A program made the translations under genes and the position numbers. Of a stretch of DNA of 64,000 nt, positions 10,757 through 19,800 are shown piece after piece; positions within the stretch are counted from its first letter, which is position 1, and every line of letters begins with the position of its first letter. The notes below the pieces were generated by a model, which made no database searches, was not told where the DNA came from, and saw only the letters and a list, made by a program, of their open reading frames with translations. The DNA comes from Papio anubis (lineage: Eukaryota; Chordata; Mammalia; Primates; Cercopithecidae): positions 46,703,084 through 46,767,083 of the forward strand of contig NC_044995.1 of the NCBI RefSeq assembly GCF_008728515.1, given 5' to 3'.

Positions 10757-11780
10757 AGTGTATTAGCTGCTATGGCTGCGGTAATAAAGTGCCCCAGATC
10801 GGATGGCTTAAACAACAGAAATTGATTCTCTCACAGTTACGGAGGCTGGAAGTCCAAGATCGAGGTGTCGTAGGGTTGGTTCCTTCTGAGGACTCTCCTT
10901 AGCTTGCAGACAGCCGCCTTCTCCCTGGGTCTCCTCACATAATCTTCCTTCTGTGCAGCTCTATGTCTGTATCTAAGTGTCCGCTGCCTTTTCTTTTTTT
11001 GATGCAGGGTCTGGCTCTGTTGCCCAGGCTGGAGTGCAGTGGTAAGATCTTAGCTTGCTTGCTGCAGCCTCAACCTCCCAGGCTCAACCAGTCCTCCCAC
11101 CTCAGCCTCCTGAGTAGCTGGGATTAAAGGCACGCACCACCATGCCTGGCTAATTTTTTTTTTTTTTTTTTTTTTGAGATGGAGTCTCGCTCTGTCACCC
11201 AGGCTGGAGTGCAGTGGCACGATCTTGGCTCACTGCAAGCTCCACCTCCCAGGTTCACGCCATTCTCCTGCCTCAGCCTCCCGAGTAGCTGGGACTACAG
11301 GCGCCCGCCACCACGCCCGGCTAATTTTTGCATTTTTAGTAGAGATGGATTTTCACCATGTTAGCCAGGCTGGTCTCGAACTCCTGACCTTAGGTGATCC
11401 GCCCACCTCGGCCTCCCAAAGTGCTGGGATTACAGGCGTGAACCACCACGCCCAGCCATGCCTGGCTAATTTTTGTATATTTAGTGGAGATGGGATTTCA
11501 CCATGTTGGCCAGACTGGTCTCAAGCTCTTGATCCCAAGTGATCAACTCACCTCCACCTCCCAAAGTGCTGGGATTACAGGCATGAGCCATCGCGCCCAG
11601 CCAAATAAAAATACTTTCAACATCAAAAACAAACAAACAAACAAAAACATCAAAGCCAAGTACAAACCAAAAAAAGGCCTTTTCTCTAAATAAAGTCACA
11701 TTCTGAGCTACTGGAGGTTGGCACTTCAACGTATGATTTTGGGGATAGACACGATTGAAATTGAACCGATAATAGCCAAT
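10757..11780 (-). repeat. MLT1-type MaLR LTR split by nested Alus
   Basis: LTR pieces at 10757-10993 (GTAATAAAGTGCC, GGCTTAAACAACAGAAATT, GGAGGCTGGAAGTCCAAGAT) and about 11685-11780 (AAAGTCACATTCTGAGCTAC) match one antisense MLT1 LTR. Between them lie an Alu (10994-11152 and 11458-11602, minus) and, inside it, a full Alu (11153-11457, minus) flanked by CATGCCTGGCTAATTTTT duplications. Confidence 0.7.
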
Positions 11781-11934
11781 CATGCCCCTACTAATTGAAA
11801 GGCACTTGGTGTTATAGTTACAAACATTGGCATCAAATGGCTGCTCTATCAGTCACTGGCTGTGTGATCTCGGTCATGTTTGCCCCTCTGTGGAACGGAA
11901 AATAAAAAAATCACATGCCTGTCTCATAACCCAG

Positions 11935-12750
11935 GTGTCTACCAACTTTTTCTGTCAAGGGTCAGAGAGTGACCACTTTGTAGACCACACGGTCTCTGTT
12001 GCAGCGACTCCATCACCCTAGTGAGAAAGCAGCCATCGATGATATGTAAATGAGTGAACATGTCTGTGTTTCAATAAAACTTTATTTATAAAAGCAATTG
12101 GCTGGGCATAGTGGCTCACGCCTGTAATCCCAGCACTTTGGGAGGTTGAGGTGGGTGGATCACACAAGGTCAGGAGTTCGAGACCAGCCTGGACAATATG
12201 GTGAAACCCTGTCTCTATAAAAAGTACAAAAATTAGCTGGGTGTGGTGGCGAGCGCCTGTGGTTCCAGCTACTCGGGAGGCTGAAGCAGGAGAATCGCTT
12301 GAACCCGGGAGGTGGAGGTTGCAGTGAGCTGAGATTGCGCTACTGCACTGCAGCCTGGGTGACAGAGCGAGACTCCATCTCAAAACAAAACAAAAAAACA
12401 ATTGGCTGGACATAGTGGCTCACGCCTGTAATCCCAGCATTTTGGGAGGCCAAGGCAGGTGGATCACCTGAGGTCGGGAGTTCAAGACCAGCCTGGCCAA
12501 CACAGAGAAACCCTATCTCTACTAAAAATAAAAAATTAACCAGGCATGGCGGTGCATGCCTGTAATCCCTTGGGAGGATGAGGCAGAAGAATTGCTTGAA
12601 CCCAGGAGGCGGAGGTTGCAGTGAGCTGAGATCGTGCCATTGCACTTCAGCCTGGGCAACAAGAGCAAGACGCCATCTCAAAAACGGAAAAAAAAAAAAA
12701 AAAAAAAAAATTGGTGGACCATATTTTGTGGCCCCTGTCAAAGGGAGATG
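11935..12750. repeat. hAT-type DNA transposon remnant hosting two Alus
   Basis: Sequence around ACCAACTTTTTCTGTCAAGG and TCAATAAAACTTTATTTATA is a familiar non-autonomous DNA transposon, which appears to resume at 12711-12750. Two plus-strand Alus (12099-12400 and 12405-12710) sit between the halves, both preceded by CAATTGGCTGG. The exact family name is uncertain. Confidence 0.6.
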
Positions 12751-13135
12751 TGCACACTGGGATCAGGTCATAACCAAAAACACGAAGAAGGGTAAGGGAG
12801 TAAGCCACAGGGATACCTGGCAGGTAACAGTGATATAGGTAGAGGGAACAGCCAGTGCAAAGGTCCTAAAGCAGAACTATGCCCAGTTTAAAGAACAGAG
12901 TTGTGCACAATATAGCACGTAGTAAGTCCTCAAATAAGTGGTTGCATGTAAGTGTTTGTGTGTATCCACACATGCCCATTATATTGTTGTATGTAATATA
13001 TATGATGCTTATATATTACATATAACTAACATACCATTAGACAGTTGCACCAGGGAAGAGTCTATTGCTGTTTTTCCTTGTCTGCGTACTGGTATATGCG
13101 CTGGTTCCCAATACATGGCAAATGCTGAAAAAATT
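12751..13135. other. Single-copy stretch
   Basis: Contains AGGGAACAGCCAGTGCAAAG (about 12843-12862), an ancient L2-type word, and an AT-rich TATAT tract near 12995-13025. No gene signal. Confidence 0.4.
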
Positions 13136-14174
13136 ACTTTTTTTTTTTTTTTTTTTTTTGAAGATAAGGATTCGCTTTGTCATCCAGGCTGGAATGCAGT
13201 GGTGTGATCTCCAGCTCACTAGTTCGTGGTCACCTCAGCCTCCCAATCAGATGGGAGTGCAGGCCCACCACTATGTCTGGCAATTTTTTTTTTTTTTTAG
13301 TAGAGATGGGGATTTCACCGTGTTGACCAGGCTGGTCTCGAACTCATGACCTCGAGTGATCTGTCCACCTTGGCTTCCCAAAGTGTTAGGATTACCAGCG
13401 TGAGCCACCGCACCTGGCTAAAAAGTACTTTTTTTGTTTGTTTGTTGTTTTATGGAGTCTTGCTCTTTTGCCCAGGCTGGAGTGCAGTGGCGCAATCTTG
13501 GCTCACTGCAACCTCTGCCTCCTGGGTTCAAGCAATTCTCCTGCCTCAGCTTCCCGAGTAGCTGGTATTAGAGGAACACGCCACCATGCCAGGCTAAATT
13601 TTTTTTTTTTTTTTCCAGTAGAGACAGGGTTTCACCATGTTGGCCAGGCTGGTCTTGAACTCCTGACCTTGTGATCCACCCGCCTCAGCCTCCCAAAGTG
13701 CTGGGATTACATGCATGAGCCACCGTGCCCAGCCAAAAAATTACTTCTTAAATGAATGAATGAATGCTATGTATGCTTCCGTGCAGCCTCCACTTCCTCA
13801 GCTCAAGCAATCCTCCTGCCTTAGCCTCCCGAGTAGCTGGGACCACAGGCACACACCACCAGGCCTGGCTCCAAACATTTTTTTTGTTTTTTTTTAGATG
13901 GAGTCTCACTCTGTTGCCCAGGCTGGAGTGCAGTGGTGCAGTCTTGGCTCACTGCAACCTCCACCTCCCGAGTTCAAGTGATTTTCCTGCCTCAGCCTCC
14001 CGAGTAGCTGGGATTGCAGGCGCCTGCCACCATGCTCAACTAATTTTTTGTATTTTCAGTAGAGACGGAGTTTCACTATGTTGGCCAGGCTGGCCTCGAC
14101 ATCTGACCTCATGATTTGCTCGCCTTGGCCTCCCCAAGTGCTGGGATTACAGGCGTGAGCCACTGCGCCTGGCC
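13136..14174 (-). repeat. Run of minus-strand Alus
   Basis: An old Alu at 13136-13425, a full Alu at 13430-13733, a fragment at 13780-13870 and a full Alu at 13871-14174 ending GCGCCTGGCC. A GAAT/GAATG run lies at 13752-13768. Confidence 0.8.
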
Positions 14175-14432
14175 CAAACTTTTTTTTCAACTCACAAGGT
14201 TTCTTAAAAATATTGGAATTGATTGTCATCCCAAGAAAAGTGAGCATATTTCTAAAAATCTAGATCTCTGGCTTCTCTTGAAAAATGAGCAGATGTGGCG
14301 ACCGGCTCCCTTGCCATATTCTGTTAATCTCATAGTCCAACCCTGGGACAGTGTTGGAAAGACTACTCAAGCCTGCAAATACCAGGATGTTGAGTCCTTG
14401 AGGACCATCTAGAAGGCTGACTACTTTATTTA

Positions 14433-14731
14433 TTTATTTATTTATTTAGACAGAGTTTCACTCTTGTCGCCCAGGGTAGAGTGCAGTGATATGATCTTGG
14501 CTCACTGCAACCTCTGCCTCCCAGATTCAAGTGATTATACTACCTCAGCCTCCTGAGTAGCTGGGATTACAGGCGCGGACCACCACACCCAGCTAATTTT
14601 TTGTATTTTTAGTAGAGACGGGGTTTCACCATGTTGGCCAGGCTGGTCTTGAACTCCTGACCTCAGGTGAGCCGCCCGCCTCGGGCTCCCAAAGTGCTGG
14701 GATTATAGGTGTGAGCTGCCGTGCCCAGCCG
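14433..14731 (-). repeat. Alu with clear target-site duplication
   Basis: A minus-strand Alu bounded by AGGCTGACTACTTTATTTA at about 14414-14432 and 14732-14750. The duplication shows a retrotransposition event. 14175-14413 is single-copy sequence. Confidence 0.85.
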
Positions 14732-14859
14732 AGGCTGACTACTTTATTTAGCAAGCATGTATTGAGCACCTACTGGCTTTCAGTCATCAAGCTAAGAAGT
14801 TTCTGTGTGTTAATGCAACTCAATTGCCCAAAACAAGTCTATAAGTGTATGCCATTAGG

Positions 14860-15030
14860 CACACAGCCTCCACAGCCAGACTGCCTGGGGTTCAAATCCA
14901 TCCTCTGCCATCCGCTGATAGTGTGACTTTGGGCAAGTGACATCACCTCTGTGTGTCTCACTTTCTTCATCTGTAAATGGGGAAAATAGTGTAATAGTGT
15001 TTACCTCCCAGGTAACACCAGGTAAGTATC
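14860..15030 (+). repeat. MIR
   Basis: GACTGCCTGGGGTTCAAATCC, GTGACTTTGGGCAAGTGACA and TCTTCATCTGTAAATGGGG occur in MIR order on the plus strand. Confidence 0.8.
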
Positions 15031-15040
15031 AGATGATAAC

Positions 15041-15941
15041 TTTTTTTTTTTTTTTTGAGACTGGGTCTTGCTCTGTTGCCCAGGCTGGAGTGCAGTGGCT
15101 CCATCTTAGCTCACTGCAGCCTCAACCTCCTGGGCTTAAGCAGTCTTCCCATCCCAGCCTCTGGAGTAGCTGGGACAACAGGCACATGCCACCTACGCCT
15201 AGCTACTTTTTTTGTTTTTTGATCCGGAGTTTCACTCTGCTGCCCAGGCTGGAGTGCAGTGGCATGATCTTGGCTCACTGCAGCCTCCACCTCCTGAGTT
15301 CCAGTGATTCTCCAGCCTCAGTTTCCCAAGTAGCTGGGATTACAGGTGTGCACCACCATGCCTGGCTAACTCTTTGTAGTTTTAGTAGAAACGCGGTTTC
15401 ACGGCCGGGCGCGGTGGCTCAAGCCTGTAATCCCAGCACTTTGGGAGGCCGAGGCGGGCGGATCACGAGGTCAGGAGATCGAGACCATCCTGGCTAACAT
15501 GGTGAAACCCCGTCTCTACTAAAAATACAAAAAACTAGCCGGGCGTGGTGGCGGGCGCCTGTAGTCCCAGCTACTGGGAGGCTGAGGCAGGAGAATGGCC
15601 TGAACCTGGGAGGCGGAGCTTGCAGTGAGCCGAGATCGCGCCACTGCACTCCAGCCTGGGTGACACAGCGCGAGACTCCGTCTCAAAAAAAAAAAAAAGA
15701 AACGCGGTTTCAGGCTGGTCTCAAACTCCTGACCTCAGGTGATCCCCCAGCCTTGGCCTCCGAATGTGCTGGGATTTCAGGTGTGAGCCACCGCGCCCGG
15801 CCTAGCTAATTTTTAAATTTTTAGTAGAGACAGAGTCTGGCTATGTTGCCCAGGCTGGTTTGGAAGTCCTGGGCTTAAGTGATCCTCCTGCCTCAGCCTC
15901 CCAAAGTGCTGAGATCACAGATGTGAGCCATCGTGCTGGCC
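15041..15941. repeat. Three-level Alu nest
   Basis: Outermost minus Alu: 15041-15206 and 15803-15941. Middle minus Alu: 15207-15402 and 15713-15802. Innermost near-intact AluY on the plus strand: 15403-15698. The innermost copy is flanked by GAAACGCGGTTTCA at 15388-15401 and 15699-15712. Confidence 0.85.
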
Positions 15942-16078
15942 TCATAGCATTTTGCAGAGAAGGAAATGGAAGTTGCCGAAGGTCACCTGGTTAGGTCTGG
16001 GTGGCAGGATGGGAAAGCAGGGAGGGGGGTGTGGGCTGCCTTCCCGTGCTGACCTTTCTTGGGGGTAACCATGTTTGC

Positions 16079-16096
16079 CTCTCCTGTTTCCTATAG
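16079..16096 (+). promoter_or_regulatory. TICAM1: TICAM1 exon 2 splice acceptor
   Basis: A pyrimidine-rich tract CTCTCCTGTTTCCTATAG ends 136 bases before the TRIF start codon. It is the natural acceptor for the coding exon, which begins at 16097. Confidence 0.65.
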
Positions 16097-16232
16097 ATCT
16101 GCTCGGGCAGCTCCCGCGGAACCTGGAACAGTGAATGCGTAGGGGACGCCGGGCGTGCAGAAGGCGGGCAGTGTGGAACATGCCTTCATTACCCCCAGCT
16201 TCTGCTGCCCGAGGCTGCACCCACCTGTGCCC
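16097..16232 (+). other. TICAM1: TICAM1 5'UTR portion of exon 2
   Basis: 136 bases between the acceptor and the TRIF ATG. It holds two upstream ATGs in one frame (16135 and 16180), described as a uORF below. In the TRIF frame it contains only GTG codons, no ATG. Confidence 0.6.
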
Positions 16233-16278
16233 ATGGCCTGCACGGGCCCGTCACTTCCTAGTGCCTTCGACATTCTAG
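16135..16278 (+). CDS. Overlapping upstream ORF in TICAM1 mRNA
   Basis: ATG at 16135 opens a 47-codon frame that ends with TAG at 16276-16278, 43 bases past the TRIF ATG and in a different frame. The first ATG has a poor context (T at -3). An in-frame second ATG at 16180 has A at -3 and is better. Ribosomes that use either would terminate inside the TRIF CDS and could not simply reinitiate at 16233, so it should lower TRIF output. It is listed as a probable regulatory ORF, with no claim that the peptide is functional. Confidence 0.45.
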   Translation: MRRGRRACRRRAVWNMPSLPPASAARGCTHLCPWPARARHFLVPSTF

Positions 16279-18374
16279 GCGCAGCAGGCCAGGACAAGCT
16301 CTTGTATCTGAAACACAAACTGAAGACCCCACGCCCAGGCTGCCAAGGGCAGGACCTCCTGCATGCCATGGTCCTCCTGAAGCTGGGCCAGGAAACTGAG
16401 GCCAGGATCTCTCTAGAGGCACTGAAGGCCGATGCAGTGGCCCGGCTGGTGGCCCGCCAGTGGGCTGGTGTGGACAGCACCGAGGACCCAGAGGAGCCCC
16501 CAGATGTGTCCTGGACCGTAGCCCGCTTGTACCACCTGCTGGCTGAGGAGAAGCTGTGCCCGGCCTCGCTGCGGGATGTGGCCTACCAGGAAGCCCTCCA
16601 TACCCTCAGCTCCAGGGACGACCACCGCCTGGGGGAACTTCAGGATGAGGCCCGAAACCGGTGTGGGTGGGACGTTGTTGGGGATCCAGGGAGCATCCGG
16701 ACGCTCCAGTCCAATCTGGACTGCCTCCCACCATCCTCGGCTTCACCCTCTGGGACCCGGAGCCTCCCGCGTCCCATCGACGGTGTTACCGGCTGGAGCC
16801 AAGGGCGCTCCCTGCGATCCACCGACAGCCCCGCCTCCCTGGCCAGCAACTTGGAAATCAGCCAGTCCCCCACCATGCCCTTCCTCAGTCCGCACCGCAG
16901 CCCACACAGGCCCAGCAAGCTCTGTGACGACCCTCAGGCCAACCTGGTGCTGGAGCCTGTCCCCGGTGGCTGCCAGGAGCCTGAGGAGATGAGCTGGCCG
17001 CCATCGGGGGAGACTGCCGGCCCCCAAGAGCTGCCAAGCAGCCCACCCCCTGCGCTTCCCAAAGTGGCCCCAGATACAACCTCAACTGGCCTCCCTGAAA
17101 CCCCCACAGCTCCAGAGACCAGCAGCCACTACCCGGTGGAGTGCACTGAGGAGTCTGCAGGCGCCCAGTCTCTCCCGTCGCCCACTATGGAGCCCATCAA
17201 AAACCCCTGCCCTGTCAAAGACCAGTCGCCACTCCAACTTTCTGTAGAAGACACCACCTCTCCAAATACCAAGCCGTGCCCACCTACTCCCACCACCGCA
17301 AAAACATCCCCTCCCCCTCCTCCTCCTCCTCCTCCATCAGCCCCTTGTTCGGCTCACCTGACCCCCTCCTCCCTGTTCCCTTCCTCCCTGGAATCGTCAT
17401 CATCGGAACAGAAATTCTATAACTTTGTGATCCTCCATGCCAGGGCGGACGAGCACATCGCCCTGCGGGTCCGGGAGAAGCTGGAGGCCCTTGGTGTGCC
17501 CGACGGGGCCACCTTCTGCGAGGATTTCCAGGTGCCCGGGCGTGGGGAGCTCAGCTGCCTGCAGGATGCGATAGACCACTCAGCTTTCATCATCCTACTT
17601 CTCACCTCCAACTTCGACTGTCATCTGAGCCTGCACCAGGTGAACCAAGCCATGATGAGCAACCTCACGCGACAGGGGTCGCCAGACTGTGTCATCCCCT
17701 TCCTGCCCCTGGAGAGCTCCCCGGCCCAGCTCAGCTCCGACACGGCCAGCCTGCTCTCCGGGCTGGTGCGGCTGGACGAACACTCCCAGGTCTTCGCTAG
17801 GAAGGTGGCCAACACCTTCAGGCCCCACAGGCTTCAGGCCCGAAAGGCCATGTGGAGGAAGGAACAGGACGCCCGAGCCCTGCGGGAACAGAGCCAACAC
17901 CTGGACAGTGAGCGGATGCAGGCAGCGGCCCTGAACGCGGCCTACTCGGCCTACCTCCAGAGCTACCTGTCCTATCAGGCACAGATGGAGCAGCTCCAGG
18001 TGGCTTTTGGGAGCCACATGCCATTTGGGACTGGGGCACCCTTTGGGGCTCGAATGCCTTTTGGGGGCCAGGGACCCCTGGGAGCCCCACCATCCTTTCC
18101 CACTTGGCAGGGGTGCCCGCAGCCGCCGCCCCTGCACGCGTGGCAGTCTGGCACCCCACCACTGCCCTCCCCACAGCCAGCAACCTTCCCACCGTCACTG
18201 CCCTTCTCACAGCCACCAGCCTTCCCTACAGCCTCACCTGCACCCCCTCAGAGCCCAGGACTGCAACCCCTCATTATCCACCATGCACAGATGGTACAGC
18301 TGGGGCTGAACAATCACATGTGGAACCAGAGAGGGTCCCAGGCGCCCGAGGACAAAACACAGGAGGCAGAATGA
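16233..18374 (+). CDS. TICAM1: TICAM1 / TRIF, TLR3-TLR4 adaptor
   Basis: 713-residue cytosolic adaptor that links TLR3, and TLR4 via TICAM2, to TBK1-IRF3 interferon induction, NF-kB and RIPK1/RIPK3 death signalling. Visible order: helical N-terminal regulatory domain (about 1-150); pLxIS motif LEIS with Ser210, the IRF3-docking phosphosite; TRAF6-type motif PEEMSW at 250-255; proline-rich linker with a nine-proline tract (360-368); TIR domain about 394-554 with BB-loop Pro435 in EDFQVPGRG; and C-terminal RHIM with core VQLG at 688-691. The start at 16233 was chosen because it is the only in-frame ATG and gives the known MACTGP N terminus. The upstream in-frame extension begins only with GTG. 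Human TRIF is 712 aa; the extra residue is a serine in the 388-391 run. The frame is intact in one exon. Orthology is near certain. Confidence 0.98.
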   Translation: MACTGPSLPSAFDILGAAGQDKLLYLKHKLKTPRPGCQGQDLLHAMVLLKLGQETEARISLEALKADAVARLVARQWAGVDSTEDPEEPPDVSWTVARLYHLLAEEKLCPASLRDVAYQEALHTLSSRDDHRLGELQDEARNRCGWDVVGDPGSIRTLQSNLDCLPPSSASPSGTRSLPRPIDGVTGWSQGRSLRSTDSPASLASNLEISQSPTMPFLSPHRSPHRPSKLCDDPQANLVLEPVPGGCQEPEEMSWPPSGETAGPQELPSSPPPALPKVAPDTTSTGLPETPTAPETSSHYPVECTEESAGAQSLPSPTMEPIKNPCPVKDQSPLQLSVEDTTSPNTKPCPPTPTTAKTSPPPPPPPPPSAPCSAHLTPSSLFPSSLESSSSEQKFYNFVILHARADEHIALRVREKLEALGVPDGATFCEDFQVPGRGELSCLQDAIDHSAFIILLLTSNFDCHLSLHQVNQAMMSNLTRQGSPDCVIPFLPLESSPAQLSSDTASLLSGLVRLDEHSQVFARKVANTFRPHRLQARKAMWRKEQDARALREQSQHLDSERMQAAALNAAYSAYLQSYLSYQAQMEQLQVAFGSHMPFGTGAPFGARMPFGGQGPLGAPPSFPTWQGCPQPPPLHAWQSGTPPLPSPQPATFPPSLPFSQPPAFPTASPAPPQSPGLQPLIIHHAQMVQLGLNNHMWNQRGSQAPEDKTQEAE

Positions 18375-18735
18375 CTGTGTGTCCTTTGACCTGACCACCT
18401 GGGGAACACACCTGGACCCTGGCATCGGCTTTGGGCAGGACCCCATAGACCATTCCGGTCTGCCCTGCGCCCTGTGGACAGTGGAAGATGAGGACATCTG
18501 CCGCTTTCAGGACATTGCCCGGGAGCCCTTCATTTAGGACAAAAGGAGCGCAATAATGCCCTGGCTTTCAGGGTGGTCAGAACTGGATACCGTGTTTCCA
18601 ATTCCAATCTCTCTATTTTTGGGTGAGGGGTCTTGGTGGTGGGGGTATTGCTACGGTCTTTTAATTATAATAATATTTATTGACTGCTTCCGCAGCGCCA
18701 TTGTCTTCTGGGACACCTTCTGCCCAGCTATTTAT
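18375..18735 (+). other. TICAM1: TICAM1 3'UTR (end not fixed)
   Basis: Unique sequence follows the stop codon directly. No canonical AATAAA is present before the GAAT repeat at 19.1-19.4 kb. Variant signals are AATAAT at 18552-18557 and TATAAA at 18736-18741. The polyadenylation site therefore stays open. Use of a weak signal is the simplest reading. Confidence 0.5.
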
Positions 18736-18900
18736 TATAAAACACGTGGCTCCCGCTTCTGCAAAAGGGAAACGGAAGCGGGTAGTGCACGCCTTTTCTT
18801 GGAGGGCGTAAACCGGGATCCATCCTCATCCCATTGGTCAGAATATAATCACATGGCACTGCTCCTGCCGCAAGGAACGCTGGGAAATGTAGTCCTTTCT
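18736..18900. promoter_or_regulatory. Promoter-like motif cluster in the TICAM1 3' flank
   Basis: Within about 160 bases: a TATAAAA-like element (18736-18742), E-box CACGTG (18743-18748), an ETS/IRF-like GAAACGGAAGCG (18769-18780), an inverted CCAAT box (ATTGG 18833-18837) and a ZNF143-type site on the minus strand (18874-18895, core ACTACATTTCCCAGCG). Such combinations are typical of housekeeping promoters. No transcript can be seen from sequence, so direction and activity are unknown. Confidence 0.4.
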
Positions 18901-18982
18901 AAGCAGCCATGTGCCTCGCCGAGTCTGGGTTCTAATACCAGGAAAGGTGGAGGGAAAAGATACTGTTGAGAGCGGGGAGGGT

Positions 18983-19129
18983 GCAGCCTGGGCAACATGG
19001 TGAGACCCCGTCTCTTCAAAAACACAAAAATTAACTGGGTGTGGTGGTGCACGCCTGTAGTCCCAGCTACTCAGGACACTGAGGTGGGGAGATTGCTTGA
19101 GCCCAGGAGGTGAATGCTGCAGTGAGCTA
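18983..19129 (+). repeat. Alu fragment
   Basis: GCAGCCTGGGCAACATGGTGA to GCTGCAGTGAGCTATAAATG. The left arm start and the right arm end are both missing. It runs straight into the GAAT array. Confidence 0.7.
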
Positions 19130-19130
19130 T

Positions 19131-19397
19131 AAATGAATGAATGAGTGAATGAATGAACGAGTGAGTGAATGAATGAGTGACTGAATGAATGAACGAGTGA
19201 GTGAATGAACGAATTAGTGAATGAATGAGGAATGAATGAATAAGTGAGTGAATGAATGAATGAGTGAATGAATGGATGAGTGAATGAATGAATGAATAAG
19301 TGAACGAATGAGTGAGTGAATGAATAGATGAGTGAATGAATGAACGAGTGAGTGAATGAATGAATGGATGAGCGAACGAATGAATAAATGAATGAAT
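19131..19397 (+). repeat. (GAAT/GAGT)n tetranucleotide array
   Basis: About 267 bases of GAAT units interspersed with GAGT, GAAC and GGAT variants. It probably expanded from the end of the truncated Alu. It generates artificial IHSF-repeat reading frames on the minus strand. Confidence 0.95.
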
Positions 19398-19800
19398 TGG
19401 AATAAATGCCACTGGGGGACATTTAGCAGTTTTGCTGCAGCCCTTCCTTTTTCTTTGGGGTCTGCCTTGATGCCCCCACCAAGGTTGGACTCTGATGCCA
19501 CTGTGTGATGCTGGGCAAGTGCCTCACCTTTCGGAGTCTCTGCTTTTTCATCTGAGAAATGGGTCTGTGGAGGCTGTTGTTTCAAGGCCTCAGCGGATGA
19601 TATGCAGAACCACATACATATCAGGTACACCGTATCTGGGTAGCAGGTGCAGCGCTCATTAAGTGGGGGGACCCACATGGAAGGGATTAATATTTTTCAG
19701 GGTGACAGATCTTCTAAGAATAAGAATGGAGCCAAGGTTTGCTGGACACTTAACATTTATTGATTCTGGATTATAAATAAATAAGTACATACGTAAACAA
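19398..19800. other. Single-copy stretch with MIR
   Basis: GCTGGGCAAGTGCCTCACC and TTTTCATCTGAGAAATGGG (19510-19563) are MIR words. The rest shows no gene. Confidence 0.55.

Larger units (their letters stand above)
3879..16096 (+). other. TICAM1: TICAM1 intron 1 (inferred)
   Basis: Bounded by donor GTAGGT at 3879 and acceptor CTCTCCTGTTTCCTATAG at 16079-16096. It is dominated by Alus, with a minisatellite, L2, MIR, MLT1, a split L1 and a DNA-transposon remnant, listed separately. No coding exon was recognised inside. Confidence 0.5.

Noticed and set aside
16155..16232. N-terminal extension of TRIF by 26 codons
   Set aside because: The extended frame begins with GTG and contains no ATG before 16233. 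Orthologues start at MACTGP.
17689..18309. Out-of-frame ORFs inside TICAM1
   Set aside because: High GC and proline-rich composition suppresses stops. They overlap the conserved TIR and RHIM coding frame.
19131..19397. CRISPR-like regular repeat
   Set aside because: A pure tetranucleotide microsatellite in a primate genome, with no spacers.
18838..19422. IHSF-repeat protein frames on the minus strand
   Set aside because: Translation of the GAAT microsatellite in three frames. No gene.
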